Assembly (NCBI GenBank): GCA_021029095.1
Contig: JAJOHG010000007.1
Location: forward strand, 124,001 to 188,000
From: Phellopilus nigrolimitatus
Lineage: Eukaryota > Basidiomycota > Agaricomycetes > Hymenochaetales > Hymenochaetaceae
Direction: 5' to 3'
DNA length: 64,000 nt
In this document: in pieces, positions 37,606-49,154 of the stretch
Layout: the number at the start of each line of letters is the position of its first letter
Numbering within the stretch: position 1 is the stretch's first letter
Notes under the pieces: generated by a model
Told to the model about the DNA's origin: nothing
Database searches by the model: none
Seen by the model: only the letters and a program-made list of their open reading frames with translations
Program-made: the position numbers and the translations under genes

Positions 37606-40600
37606 TCAGCGCCTGCGATTATGGGGCCCCGCGACCTTGTTCACAGCGCCTAGCACAGACGAGAGCGCACCCGATGCGGCGGCTCCGACCCTGCCAGGAA
37701 GCATGCCGCCAGGCGAGCTACTATGCGGCGCCGATGTTGCTTGGCCGGGAGGAACGGATGCTGGTGCGCCTGCTGGTGCGCCTGCTGGTGCGCCTGGTTG
37801 TCCTGTATCATCATAAGGTGACTTATTTAGCGGCAGAAGAGTAGAGACAAACGTTTAGAATGAAAAACTTACGGGGAGGAACGTGCGGAGGGAACGACGA
37901 CCCCAGCGCTGGACTTGCCGAAGTGTACTGAGGATACGGTGACTGGCCCGTGTAGAAGCCCCCCGGCTGTCCGGGTCCAGGCCCATAATCGTATCCCACA
38001 GGCGCGCGGAATGCATACTTCTGCGTGACGTCGGGGTACGCGCCGGGGTAAGCGGACGCGCCCGGCGAAGGCGGCACCGAGGACGCGGAGGGCATGCGGT
38101 GCGGCCCATGGGGCGTGTACGACGAGTGCGGCGCGTCCGTACTCGGCTGCGGAAATGCGCTGGCGCGCCCGTAGTCCCACGGCTGCGGAGCGGGCGGCGC
38201 TGCGTGGCTGGCGCCGCTGTGTGGAAGCAGAGGAGATGCAGGCGGCTGCGGGCCGGGGGTCGAGCTCGGCGGATGCGTGGACATCGGCGGCGGAGGCGGC
38301 GGCCCGTAGCGCGCGCCTTGAGAGTTGCTAGTGCCGAGGCGAGGCGGCGGGCGTTGGGGGTGCTGTGGCGGTGGGAGCGGCGCAGGGCGCGGGGGCTGGC
38401 CGGGCGTGGGAGCGCGATAAGAGCTTGAGGTGCCGGGGCGCGTCGGGGGACGCTGGGGGTGCTGGGGCGGCGGGGGCGGAAGAGGGGCGGGGCGGGCAGG
38501 TTGTGTCGCAGAGCATGTGTAGTATGAGCTGGTGGGAGGCTGCGCACCCCAGTCCTGAGGAGGCCACGGCGGGGCGGTCATGGGATGCGGTGGTTGGCTC
38601 CGCAACTGCGAGCCGGGCATGGCGTACTGCGCGGGAGGGGCAGGCTGATTGACCGCGCTCTGCGGACTATATGGGCTGTGCATGTTGTGCTGCACGGGAC
38701 TCTGGTGGCTAGGCGCCTCGCCGAGCGTCTGCCGTCCGAATCTGTCGCCGAGATTCGAGACGGAGACGGACGGGCGCAGCATGTTCTGCTGAGGTGCAGG
38801 AAGGCGCCCGGAGTGCATCTGGGGATCGTCGTAAAGTTGCTGTTGGGCATGAAGGTATGGCGCACATTGCTGCTGCCGAGGCCGGGATTGGTGGGGCACG
38901 TCGGGCGCTTGCGCATGGTGGAATATTTCTCCCGGTGCTGTGCTGCCCGGTCTGGACGCCTGCAACGCGCCATGTAGATAATCTTGATGCGCCGGCGCCG
39001 GCGACGACGGCGAAGGCATGGACGTTGGTCTATGCGCAGACTGCAACTGCAGCTGAGGCAGCATTCCTGATGTCGACGAAAGAAACGACCCAGAATTCTG
39101 CGCGCTTCCTACAGAGTTCGGCCGATTGCCGATGCTATGGGATGGTACGGCTGGGAGGGACGCCGGACGTGTCTGCGCCTGCTGAGTGAGTATGTCGGTT
39201 TGGAATTGGTGCTGTCCTTGTGGGGCAGAATGAATCTGCTGTTGAAAATGCGACTGCTGGAGGGTCGAGCTCCCCGCCGACGGTTCCTGAGCGACATCGT
39301 CGTCTTCCAAAGTGTACGGCGGCGGCGGTAGATCCTCAGTTGCCTCTTTCTCCTGCTTGCACCACTCCTCGAAGCTCTGAGAGACGTTCTCGGAACCTCC
39401 GCTAGGCCCTGCCGAGGATGAAGCTTCGAGTTGCGCAACGACGGAAGGCTCGTATTTCGGTCGCGAAGACCAGTAGTCCTGTAAGTCTTTCACGGGGAAC
39501 GTTTCGTGTACTGTACGCTCATCACGCAAGATCTCGCCCGCAAACCCGCATATTCGCATAAACCTGAGTTTTTGGGATCAGAGAGTCTACTTCAACGGAG
39601 AGCTAACTTCCTAGAACTTACCAGTCTGGTGGCAGGTCGTAGCCATCGACATCAAGAGCGAGAAAAGTGCCTGGTGAAGGCAGTTCTCTTTTCTTTGACA
39701 CGACTGGCATAAACGCCGTGCCCTCGTCATATCTTAACGAATATATGAGTACAATGCCGCAAGTGAATGTTCGAGCCTTACTCGTCCCACATCGCGCCGT
39801 AGATGATCTGAACGCCTGCTTTCCGTACATTATAGAGTTGCCGCCAAAGGAAACGTCCGCCGTCCCGAGCCATCTCGTTCAGGCCCCATTTGCCTCGCGA
39901 CATATTGAAGCCCTGTTAAATTAAGTTTCCTTCGATATGCTTTTATTGAGGAAAAACGCACCGATCCGCCCGGGAAAATGACTGGGATGTAGTCCACTTT
40001 TCTCTCTCCCGTATTGTTTTTCAACGCTTCAATATCCTTCTTTACCTTCTCTTGTGCGAACCTATCTGCGGTTTCCTCGTTGTGGTAGCGGCCAACGGTC
40101 CACGGTGAGATGGCATCGAACTCGTTGTACCAGACGTTAAGAAAATCGGGGTTCGGGTCAGCGTCGCCCTTCAATATCTGCCAATGCGTAGGTGCACCAG
40201 CCATGATATAAGCTCCTCCGGGTGTGTTAGCCCTTATATGCCGCACTATGGAACGCACAACGTCGGGGCTGTGGCCACGGCCAGAGAAACCAAAGCCTGA
40301 GTTCCTCGTCAAGGAATGTAAGAGCTACAAGAACACAGTGCTCACCCCACAAAGCAATCACCGGCTTCCCATCCTCCTTCAAGTAATTCGGGGAGTCCAG
40401 CACGCCCTTGTCGTGCACCAGATGTGCCCAGTCAACTTTTATGACCTTCTCGATCCTGTCTGCCGGCACTCCCGACACGTCGTACATGATCGCGAACACC
40501 CGCCCCTCCTTCTCTGCCGCCTCGCGCACGCGATCGCCGACCTCGTCTCGCAGACGCATGAGATCCGCATTCCCACTATCTGTCCGTCCATCCACCTCGC

Positions 40601-41104
40601 ATTGGCCAGCAAATCGCTGCAGAAAGGCACCGTCGACGCCGTGCATGGCCATCCAGTGGAAGTGACGCTGAACCGTCTTGATGTTGCGAGACGAGAAGAG
40701 GAGTGCTGGGCGTCCGTCTTGCATCGTTAGGCCGGGAGCGGGATAGAGTTCCGACGGCGAGTATTCAGAGAGATCGGGCCAGATGTCGGTGTTGGGTCGC
40801 CCGCCGTCAGGTATTGGTACGTTGAACCTATAATCAAATGGATTCAGAAATTGTGCCTCTGAGACAACGGTGGGTGAGACTACCAGTGTAACCATCCATG
40901 GTGCCCCTTGTGAACTGGCGGGCCATCGCCTGCGCAAGTAAACCATCCTTGATATCCCACAAGAAATTTGTTTTGAATTGTACCAGGATTCGCTCTGAGA
41001 AAGCGTGGACGGACATCAGCCATCGGCGAGCCAAACACCAGAGCGACGTCCTCGACAGTGAATGCTCACCGTTTCAGAACTCCTCCTTCCGCCGTCGATA
41101 CCAT
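37606..41104 (-). CDS. Xylosidase/arabinosidase-like (GH71/GH99-like) protein with Pro/Gln-rich PY-motif tail
   Basis: The N-terminal half is a complete glycosidase-like domain. It has WFTCAGDGPPVHKGHHGWLH (about 40960), SEYSPSELYPAPGL, RHFHWMAMHGVDGAFLQRFA (about 40650), FAIMYDVSGVPADRI, GGAYIMAGAPTHW (about 40220), NVWYNEFDAISPWTVGRY, DYIPVIFPGG, GAMWDEYDEGTAFMPVV (about 39810) and DVDGYDLPPDW. The second half (about 39500-37606) is a roughly 570-residue low-complexity tail rich in Pro, Gln, Ser and His. It opens with LPPPPYTLEDDD, a PPxY motif that binds WW domains. The ATG at 41104 (MVSTAEGGVLK) splices by a GTGAGC..CAG intron to RANPGWFTCAGDG. No signal peptide is seen, so the protein is probably cytosolic. 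The stop is TGA at 37606. Substrate is unknown; the GH71/GH99 label is tentative. Confidence 0.78.
37760..37796. repeat. 12-bp tandem repeat, three copies
   Basis: The unit CTGGTGCGCCTG is repeated three times. It lies in the last exon of the glycosidase-like gene, where on the minus strand it encodes Ala-Pro-Ala-Gly steps. It is likely length-variable between strains. Confidence 0.85.
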
Positions 41105-42993
41105 AAAGCCTATGACAAGAAGTAAAAACAGCAGGATGAAAGAAGAAGAGTGGTAAACGGAGGTCGAGTGCTGGCTTCGCCCTCATGTCGGCGTTACATG
41201 CCCCTCGCTGTGTATGTCGCCTCTTGCACTGCAACTACGACCACGACGAAACCTGAGCCATTTGTTGGCGACGGATTCTCTCTTTTGTTCCAGTTTCTTG
41301 CTCAGATGGGCTTGCGTATGGGCGACAATATTCGCAGGCCCAGAAATTTCGCGGAAAGAAATGGTTTCCGTCGCTTGCGTGTATGCTTTACTTGCCACAA
41401 TAGCTCAAGAGCGACCAAAAACGTCCGAGACTACGACTACAAGTACTTTGATTCTCCTGGAAGAATGGACTTGCCATCTATCGAGAATAACCTTCGCTCT
41501 TGTGGGTCACTGTTTCGCACAGGATATGGCAAAAACTCGGCCCGACGACATTCAAGAAAAACAATCGAGGTGCGCGCGGTGCATTTTGTCGTGTAGCATT
41601 TCGAAGTCTAGCAATTCATGCATATCCTTAGACAGTGCTATAGCATTTGAGCTTTTCTCCTCGGATCACATCTCGGTTCTTGTATTTTTGTAGGATCTCA
41701 TGATTGAGCGGTGGCCTCGGTGGCTTCGGCGAGACAATACGACTTGGTTAGGCCGAGCCGCAAATTGAAATTACAAGAGAAAAGATCTGATCAATACTCA
41801 ACAAATAATCAAGAACATCAAGATCGAGGAATCCTATGTTGTAATTGAGCACTCATGGCGAACGCTGGCAGAACTTGGGTCTTTGCATCTAGCGTTGTAC
41901 TGTCGACTTCCAATCAAGCAGTATTTTAAAGAAGTCTGAATGCCATTTCCCTCAGCGTTCGCGCAATTGCTACGTGGCTTTTCCCGCACTTGTGACAACG
42001 AAAAAAATTAAAATTAAAAGCTGGAACCAGGATTTGAATTTGTTCTCGTCCGAAAGTCACCTCATTTTATGATGGAATCTCGCAAAACATGATTGAAATC
42101 AAGAGTATCCGATGACCCGCTCGTTGTCGAGATCAGATTCGTTTCGTTCCGTTTTCTTCTCTGCCCTTCGATCCTGCAACAGGGTATCGAGGTGTTGTCT
42201 GGTATTGTGGCTTACTGGTTCAACCCCTCTCATTTCGCCATAACAACTTATCTATTATGGCATTTCACGTCTTCAACATGGGCTCTCGCTTGCATAATCT
42301 GGCTCTTAGGTAGAAAGCGCTCCGTTCTTTTTTGTCCGATGCGGCTCTCTCGTTGTTTACGAAGTTCTACAACTTGGATCATCTGCCCGGAACTGTAACT
42401 GCACTCTCGTGAATCCAGTTCCCTCTGATAGGGTTTCGCTATTTTGAGCATGGTTCTGGTCCTTGCGTTGCTTAAGTCATGGCTGTTTCCGGCCTCTTCT
42501 CTTGATCACCAACTGAACCTCTTTCGACAACTTACTTTAGGCGCTCGCTGTGCACAGATCCAGGATCATGTTTCCGCTTATCTGATCTCCATCCATTCTT
42601 TCAAAACAAATCCCATCAGGCGGGGGGTTTCTTTTTGTTTGTTTAGTTATTGTTTCAGGTAGCAGTATACATGAGATTTGTTGTCCGCGGTGAATCGAGG
42701 TTGATAACGAAGCCGTCCGAAGGGTGTTACCGAAGCTGTGCTTCCACCGAAGTCGTAAGCGGCAATCTTACCGATCCTGCATGAACTCTCCAAACTCTCC
42801 CATGTGTTGATCGTGCAGCTTCGGCGCGTCTTATTCAACCTAATCCTAATTCAGCCTCCAGGCCCTGTATAATGGCCGTCTCGAGCCCGCTCTTGTCGGC
42901 GGTGTACCTCTTCTTTTCCTTTTGCCATCTCGACCATTAGGCGCCGGCTTCTCTCGCAAGGTAGAGAGCTCTCAGTCTCGATAGGTCGCAGCA
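41105..42993. other. 1.9-kb intergenic region, no supported gene
   Basis: This is the divergent spacer between the glycosidase-like gene (-) and a membrane-protein gene (+). Overlapping plus-strand frames at 41150-41693 have no recognisable domain and are probably chance. The 3' part, after about 42850, is CT-rich and likely the downstream gene's promoter. Confidence 0.45.
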
Positions 42994-44831
42994 ATGCGAA
43001 ACGCAAGAGTCCTCTTCGGAATGGTCAAGGGTATCGGTGTGCTTGCAGTGGGAATAGCGTGGTCGGGGAGCTTTGTGGTCGGCAGTCCATCCTCTATGTT
43101 GCAGGCTCGAAGTGTCCAGTCGCAGGCGGTCTGCCTTTCCGAGTTCGATTGGATGGATAACTCGCTGTCGCAGAGCCCATGCATTGTCGCAGGCTACCTG
43201 CTGTCGGAATGTCATGGATTAGGTGAGTCGCAAAATGTGTACTTGTAATGCAGTCACTCATCCGCAATTTTTGTTACTAGACTGGAATGTACCGTCTGTG
43301 ACTGCCAATAGTCATTATACACCGCCAAACTCGTCAACCGTAAATCAATGCCAATGGTAAGCGTCAACAGTCGACAGTGTGCTTATGTGCTCAAATGCGA
43401 TCTGTCAAGCTCTTGGGCAGTTTACAATACCCTGCAAGGTTGTGCATTCTGCCAAGGAACGGATTTCAGTTCTGCTATCTTCGGGTATGAATTCTGAGCC
43501 CATCATATTGTCACTTATGCTGAGTCTTGTGCAGATGGACTGGCTGGTCAACAAATTGTACTTCGAATTTCCTCTCCGCCCCAAAGTGAGATCGCACGCT
43601 CAGCAGTCATGTTTTTTTCGATTTTGCTAACTCCCGTACAAGTCCGTATCCCCTTAACGCTGAAATTCCGGATGAGACCGCTATCCCCTTCTGGGCCACG
43701 ACGAACCGTAAGTTAAAAAAATTATAGCACATGTTTTTTGTTGAAATTGAAGTTTGCAACAGCAACAACATGGCAGAATGCGGTGTTCGATCCAGCAACA
43801 GCACAACAACTCGCTAGCGAAGGTGCGCGACCGCGAGACATTTATCGAGGAACTAGAAAGCTAATTTATTCTTAGACAAACCCGATGTCACCCAAGCAAG
43901 TCGCGAAAAGAAAGGGAAGTCGACCAATAAAGGTGCCATCGCTGGCGGAGTCGTTGGAGGAGTCGTGTTCTTTGTCATTATCGGACTTCTCGCGTTCTTT
44001 TTCGTAAGACGAAGGCGCGTGCGTCGAGCTTCAGCAACCGGGCGGACGGGCATTCAGTTCTCGCCTCTGCAGCATCAACGGTCCAATAGTGACATGGCCC
44101 AATTCAAGTACTACAATAACATGTCTCCGAGTCCCGGCCCGACGCTTCCCGTCTCCATTGACAGCCAGGGCTACGCCCGATCTCCGTTCCATTCATTACC
44201 ACCGAATGGCAGTTACACCACGCCCACGTCCACGATGACGCCTCCGCCAGAGATTATGTCCATGGGCGCGCAGCCGGGGAAGGTGATGATGTCTACCGCG
44301 CCTATGGTGGCGATGAACCCGTCGAACCCGACCGTCAGCAGCGCGTATGCGACCGCATCGCGTCCAGGGCACGCACACACGCTCTCAAACAACAGCACCT
44401 TTTCCGGTGCGTTCTCGCAGGAGCGAGCGTTCAGCCCAAGCTTGGGCGGCGATCCACCCGAAGGGGCGATCACACCTTATGTCCTCCCGCCGTCGCTGCC
44501 AGAGCCAATGGGACCAGACGAGCCCCCAAAAGGTACGAACGCTACGGAACTCGTGGCAGGCGAGGATTTCGCGGCATCGCGCAGAGCCGAGCGCAGAAAT
44601 CCACCTGCTTACTCTCCCGTGTCGGCGCCGGAGGACGCACGGTCTATCTCGCGCGGTTCAATGGAGGCGCAAGCCACCGATGGCACGACGCAAGCGCTGT
44701 CGGGCACGACACTCCTACAAGGCTCGACACAGGCAGACCAAAGCGTGGCCAATGACGAGCAGTCGAGTGGCCGCGCACACGAAGAGGAAGGCAGAGACAG
44801 GCACGGCTACCCTGCTGACAGAAAGACATGA
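42994..44831 (+). CDS. Cys-rich single-pass membrane protein, copy 1
   Basis: A signal peptide (MVKGIGVLAVGIAWSGSFVVG region) precedes a Cys/Trp-rich ectodomain. Conserved spacing includes CLSEFDWMDNSLSQSPC, AGYLLSECHG, HYTPPNSSTVNQCQW, SWAVYNTLQGCAFCQG (about 43415) and AIPFWATTN. A Gly-rich segment then enters the membrane span, AIAGGVVGGVVFFVIIGLLA (about 43940), followed by a stop-transfer FFVRRRRVRR. The cytosolic tail of about 270 residues is Ser/Pro/Thr-rich. This layout recurs in large Agaricomycete families of unknown function, possibly cell-surface sensors. Five or six introns interrupt the ectodomain; the tail is one exon. The stop is TGA at 44829-44831. The neighbour at 45542 is a paralogue. 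Confidence 0.75.
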
Positions 44832-45541
44832 GACATTTATGTTAAGACGTTTTTTATGGGGCTGGACGAAATGATTCGCCTGCTCAAGCCTCGGTCTTGC
44901 GTTTGTTCTCAAATGGGTCGATGTACTACACTGATGATATTTTGACGGTGACCCCTAGTATCCAGCATCTGTTCAAGATGTTTGAGATGACGGCAGAAGT
45001 TCAGAACACGCGAATGTATTCGAACTCACAGAATGTGGCTGTCTAACATGTTGGATGTAGCAAATATGTAAATACATGTGATAAGCGCGTCTCAGCACCG
45101 TTTCGCTAAAGGCGCGGATTAGATACTTAGTCTGACGTGCTACTGTCATGAAATACAACACACCCCAATACAGGCTACAAGAACAGGCACCTTCAGCGTG
45201 GCAAGGTTCTTCGGTAGTGCTCAGGTGCTGTGTTATATCAAAGGGACAAAAGGGCCGACCGGAGCGGCTGTGTGAGAAGCGCTCGAGTACTTGTTGCCAT
45301 GCGGAATGTCCTTGCTTCCTGCCATCACCGTGCCCTTGAGTGACCGAAGGCGCCTCCGAGTCGGTCGACTTGAACTAACGCCAGCACGATATCCTGTACG
45401 ACGCTGCCTTCGCATGAAATGCTCTGCTACGCGCTTGCTTGAGCAAACGCGTACACGAAACGCCTAACGATACTTCCGACTCTACGAGGCTGCTAGCTTT
45501 TATAAACACTCTGAGAAGCTATCTGCGCAGTCTCTGGGTGG
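44832..45541. other. Spacer between tandem membrane-protein genes
   Basis: About 700 bp with no conserved coding signal. It presumably carries the terminator of copy 1 and the promoter of copy 2, and may hide a missing signal-peptide exon of copy 2. Confidence 0.4.
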
Positions 45542-47273
45542 ATGGCAAAAGTCGTCCAAGCCCCGTCGTGCCTGTCCGGGTTTGAATGGATGAACAATGA
45601 TGAATCGCAAGGCCCTTGCGAAGTCGCCGCATGGTTGATTGAGATTTGTCAGGATAGCTCGAGTAGTGAGTCGGCTCCATTCTTTTCAGGCTATGTACAT
45701 GTACTGACGAGCCCTACGAACAGCGGTCCCTGCTGCACTTAGTCCGCTCGGTAGTGGCACTGGTACCGAATATCTCACACCGAACGGTACCAGCGCGACT
45801 CCCTGCAGCTGGTCCGTTGGGTCCTACTACCTCGCTGCTACTCGTTATGTCTAATGGGTTTCTTGCACTAGTTCTTGGGCACTGTATAACAATCTACAAG
45901 CCTGTACTGTTTGTCAGAACTTCACAGCCAATCAGTTCGTTTCCTTACCTTTATCGCTGGCTTTTGCCTATCTTTGAGCTTATCTACTTGAACTAAAGTC
46001 TTTCATCGTAGGTGGACGTCTTGGTCATCAAGTTGCGGTCTTGCAGGGTTAACATCAACAACAACGTGAGTTACAAATTTTGTGTGAGGTATCTTTTTTA
46101 ACATTTCAGAAGATACTGGCCATCGAGTTTCTCGTTTTCTAGTCATACAAAACTATCTGAATGGTCGATATTCAACCGTAAGTCTGCTGCTCTCTGTATC
46201 CCCTTTCCTTTTTGCTGACTGAAGTCGTTGAATAGCTTTATCATGGGATAAACAGACGTTCAATGCGAATCAGGCTCAAGAAATTGATGGACAAAGTACG
46301 AGTTTTAGAATTCCATGAGAAAATACCATGACTCAAGTGCTTTGTTCAAGGTCTCCCGGACGTGACAGATTCATCGGCGACTCAACCTACTATATCCTCT
46401 GAAGCTTCTAGTGGCAGTTCAAGCAAAACTGCCGTGGGAGCGATCGCAGGAGGTGTGGTTGGCGGCGTCCTAGGTCTGGCTATTCTCGTCTTTCTTCTCT
46501 GGTATTTCGTCTGTCATCGCCAAAACTTAAAACGTTCACGATGGCGACGCAAACATGTTGACCTCAATGCTGAAGGAGGGGATCCTCTTGGGCCCCCTCT
46601 CCCCTTTCCTCACAACTTGCAAGGCTATGTATCCAGTGCTTTCTCATACGGTCCGGAGATGCAGCAAGCGCAGAACCCGCAAAATGCTTTCACTGGGTAT
46701 CCAGCTGTAGCGCCCGCGCACGGACAAAGTTCAGGACCAGGGCCAGGGTCAGGCCCAGTACCGGGCATCATACGCGCTTATCCTTCTGCAGCAGCACGTA
46801 ATTCTAGGGACTCTATTCCTACGGTTGCAGAACAACTCAACGAGAAGCGCCGCATTCGTGCAGAGCGGAACAGTGGGCCTGGCCCCGAGTCTGGCACTCT
46901 TTCGCCGCGGGTACATTCAAGAGCTGGCAGCAGCAGTCATGGAAGTAGTACCGTGGCTATAAGCCACTCACAGTCGAATCTGTTTGCTGGCGCTTCGGCG
47001 GCCCCTGTTCAGGAGGTAGATGTTGTCAGCAGACAACCTTCGCGGCGGGCGTCAATCATAAAGAAACCATGGAACAGGCAACGGAGGGTGGTGAATGTCA
47101 CATCGTCCACCGTCGCACCATCCGATGCGGGCTCCTCCGAAACGCCGAGGATGCTGCCTGCGCCTCTGCCGCCTGGTGCAGCCACTGGCGATAATATTGC
47201 CACATCCGTCCCTGGGGCGCGTCTGCCGAACGCCCGCGATAGGGCGAACCCGCCTCCACTATATCACAAATGA
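45542..47273 (+). CDS. Cys-rich single-pass membrane protein, copy 2
   Basis: This is a paralogue of the gene at 42994. The ectodomain starts PSCLSGFEWMNNDESQGPCE and continues with VAAWLIEICQ. After an intron come LSPLGSGTEYLTPNG and, further on, WALYNNLQACTVCQ (about 45878) and WTSWSSSCGLAG (about 46012). The membrane span is AIAGGVVGGVLGLAILVFLL (about 46445) followed by WYFVCHRQNLKRSRWRRK. The tail is Ser/Pro/Gly-rich and ends at 47273. No signal peptide is present directly before the first Cys block at the ATG used (45542). An upstream exon is probably missing from this model. Confidence 0.7.
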
Positions 47274-47758
47274 GTCAGCTTCTGGTGTACATCGAGACGG
47301 GCGATAAGAGTTCGTACTCTCGGGAATGGGAAACGTTCTTCAGCGAATGATAGGAGTTTCCCCTCTACGGTCCAGCTTACTTACGACTTCCCTGCCTGTG
47401 TCCCTCTATTCTAATTTTTGATTCGTTTCAATTTAGTTTTTGCATCAGTCTTCCCATCTATAATTATCTGACCCGCTGTACGGACACGGCATACATGCCA
47501 TTCCGTCCCCCATAATGTGTATCCACGATTTCATGTTTCGACTCTGGTCAGTTTATGTGTATATCCGTATACCTCCAAATAGTCCGATGGAAATTGGTAG
47601 TAACGAACCATGTAAACTGCTACATTTATTGTATGATTTTATTTACGTTACAAGTAGATTATGATGTTTGACACAAGAAATACTTCTGAACGGGTCAATA
47701 ATCGGCGACTTCCTCTTTTCCGGGATGCCCGTAAAGTCCGGAAAAGAACGAAATGAGC
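47274..47758. other. Convergent 3' flanks
   Basis: This lies between copy 2 of the Cys-rich membrane protein (+) and the minus-strand membrane protein. It is AT-rich with no gene seen. Confidence 0.45.
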
Positions 47759-48310
47759 CTACCTCGCGATGGAATCTGGGAACTGGTGGTCCCAACGTGC
47801 CGAGGGCAAGAGCGAGACGGTGAACGTAAAGCGATTGGCACGCTGATGTGCGCAGCGGAGGTCGAGCAAAAGCCACAAGCCGAGCACACCGAGGCCGATT
47901 CCGATCTGAAAGAGCTGAGGCGGCGCGAGTGTCCAGATGAGCGAGTTACCGAGATAGACCATCAGGATTCTAAGAAGCGGGATCAACATGAATTATGAGG
48001 TATTTGGCGAGACACAGGAGACGGACACGATGAAGTACATCATAGTATCACGTATCAAACCGGCGAAGACTGGACTGTTGAAATTTCTGGAGCAGTGGTC
48101 TGTTTGGGAGATCTGTATTGACTTTCGGACGAGTACAGCAAGTATGACCAGTTTATAAACGACGGCTGGAAGTCTGTATTGAAACGAATCGTCATCCGAG
48201 AAAAATCGGGGAAAGGGCATGGTGCAAGTATAAAAAGGGTGCTTTAACGTACATGCAAGCGAATATTCCGGCTTCAGACGAGGTTGAGAAGCGTCGGCCA
48301 GTACATCCAT
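47759..48310 (-). CDS. DUF6533-like multi-pass membrane protein, C-terminal part
   Basis: The last two exons are readable. One encodes a membrane segment and loop (VVYKLVILAVLVRKSIQ, about 48160, then AGLIRDTMMYFIV). It splices by GTGTCC..TTAG to ILMVYLGNSLIWTLAPPQLF then QIGIGLGVLGLWLLLDLR (about 47940-47840). The pattern of an IRD loop followed by two membrane helices with LIWTLAPxxLF is typical of the large DUF6533 family of basidiomycetes. These are seven-helix-like proteins of unknown function. Upstream, at about 48300-48400, the sequence WMYWPTLLNL could be an earlier helix start but runs into stops. The gene is either 5'-truncated or poorly resolved. Confidence 0.5.
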
Positions 48311-48739
48311 AATCTCCAGTGGCCGCTAGTGCACACCCAGACATTTCAATCTCAACTGGAGGTTGGTTTAATTCCTTGATACACACGTCTGCAGGTGTAT
48401 TACTATCAATGATGATCTTGAACTTTTCGAAGTATAACGCTGAGCCCTACAGCAGAAGACAAAGCTCAGTTACAGCCTTCGCCAGAAAACAAGTCCGCCT
48501 GCCTGCAAATGTAAGGATCGAGGATGGGGACATTTTTCGAAAAATTGGAGACATACCAAGCTGGCATACCGCGATTACCCAAAATTGGAGGAGCACTATT
48601 TGTCAATCGTGTGTTAGAACATTCAACGAGTATACTTGCAACCAAAGTCACCCACGCCTGAACTCCGAATCTCATGGAGCTTTGAGTGCACAGTAACTCT
48701 GACGTCATTTAACATGTTTTGGGCAACAGGTTAGGCTGC

Positions 48740-49024
48740 GCGGTAGCGAACAAAGTATTTGTAAGCAAAGGCACCCAATTCTAAATGCTTCGTGAAAATT
48801 CCACTGCAAGAAAAACGGAGGCCCTATTTGAAAAGTGAGATATTATTATTTCGTTTCCGAGCTGGAACTTGGACAAAAACTTCCGGTTCGAGTTCTCCTC
48901 ATCAATTTGTTCCACTGTTACGAGTAAGGACAGTAGACAAAACGGGTTGATGGGGTGATATTGACATGGCACAGAACCTCAACAAAGCCGCTTCTTTGCT
49001 TACAAATACTTTGCTCGCTACCGC
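48740..49024. mobile_element. MITE-like element with 31-bp inverted terminal repeats
   Basis: The left repeat (48740-48770, starting GCGGTAGCGAACAAAGTATT) is matched in inverted orientation by 48994-49024 with one mismatch in 31 bases. The 223-bp interior codes for nothing recognisable. This structure fits a small non-autonomous DNA transposon. I cannot identify a clear target-site duplication. No transposase is in the window. Confidence 0.6.
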
Positions 49025-49154
49025 TGGCCCTTCTCGCTGAGACGAAACATCAGATCGGAAGGGAAACAAGTCCGCTCATCTGAAATATAAAACCCAGAAT
49101 CCGTTTCTCCGTCGTGCTAAGTACTTCCATTGCACAGTCCTGCCCTTTTGAATA

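Noticed and set aside
38099..39189. Plus-strand frames opposite the Pro-rich tail
   Set aside because: They are shadows of the biased codon use in the glycosidase-like gene. The products are Arg/Ala-rich and structureless.
41004..41084. Frameshift at the start of the glycosidase-like gene
   Set aside because: A GTGAGC..CAG intron joins MVSTAEGGVLK to RANPGWFTCAGDG in frame, so no lesion is needed.
41150..41693. Overlapping plus-strand frames of 148 and 159 codons
   Set aside because: Two frames overlap over the same DNA with no homology and no intron pattern, so I treat them as chance.
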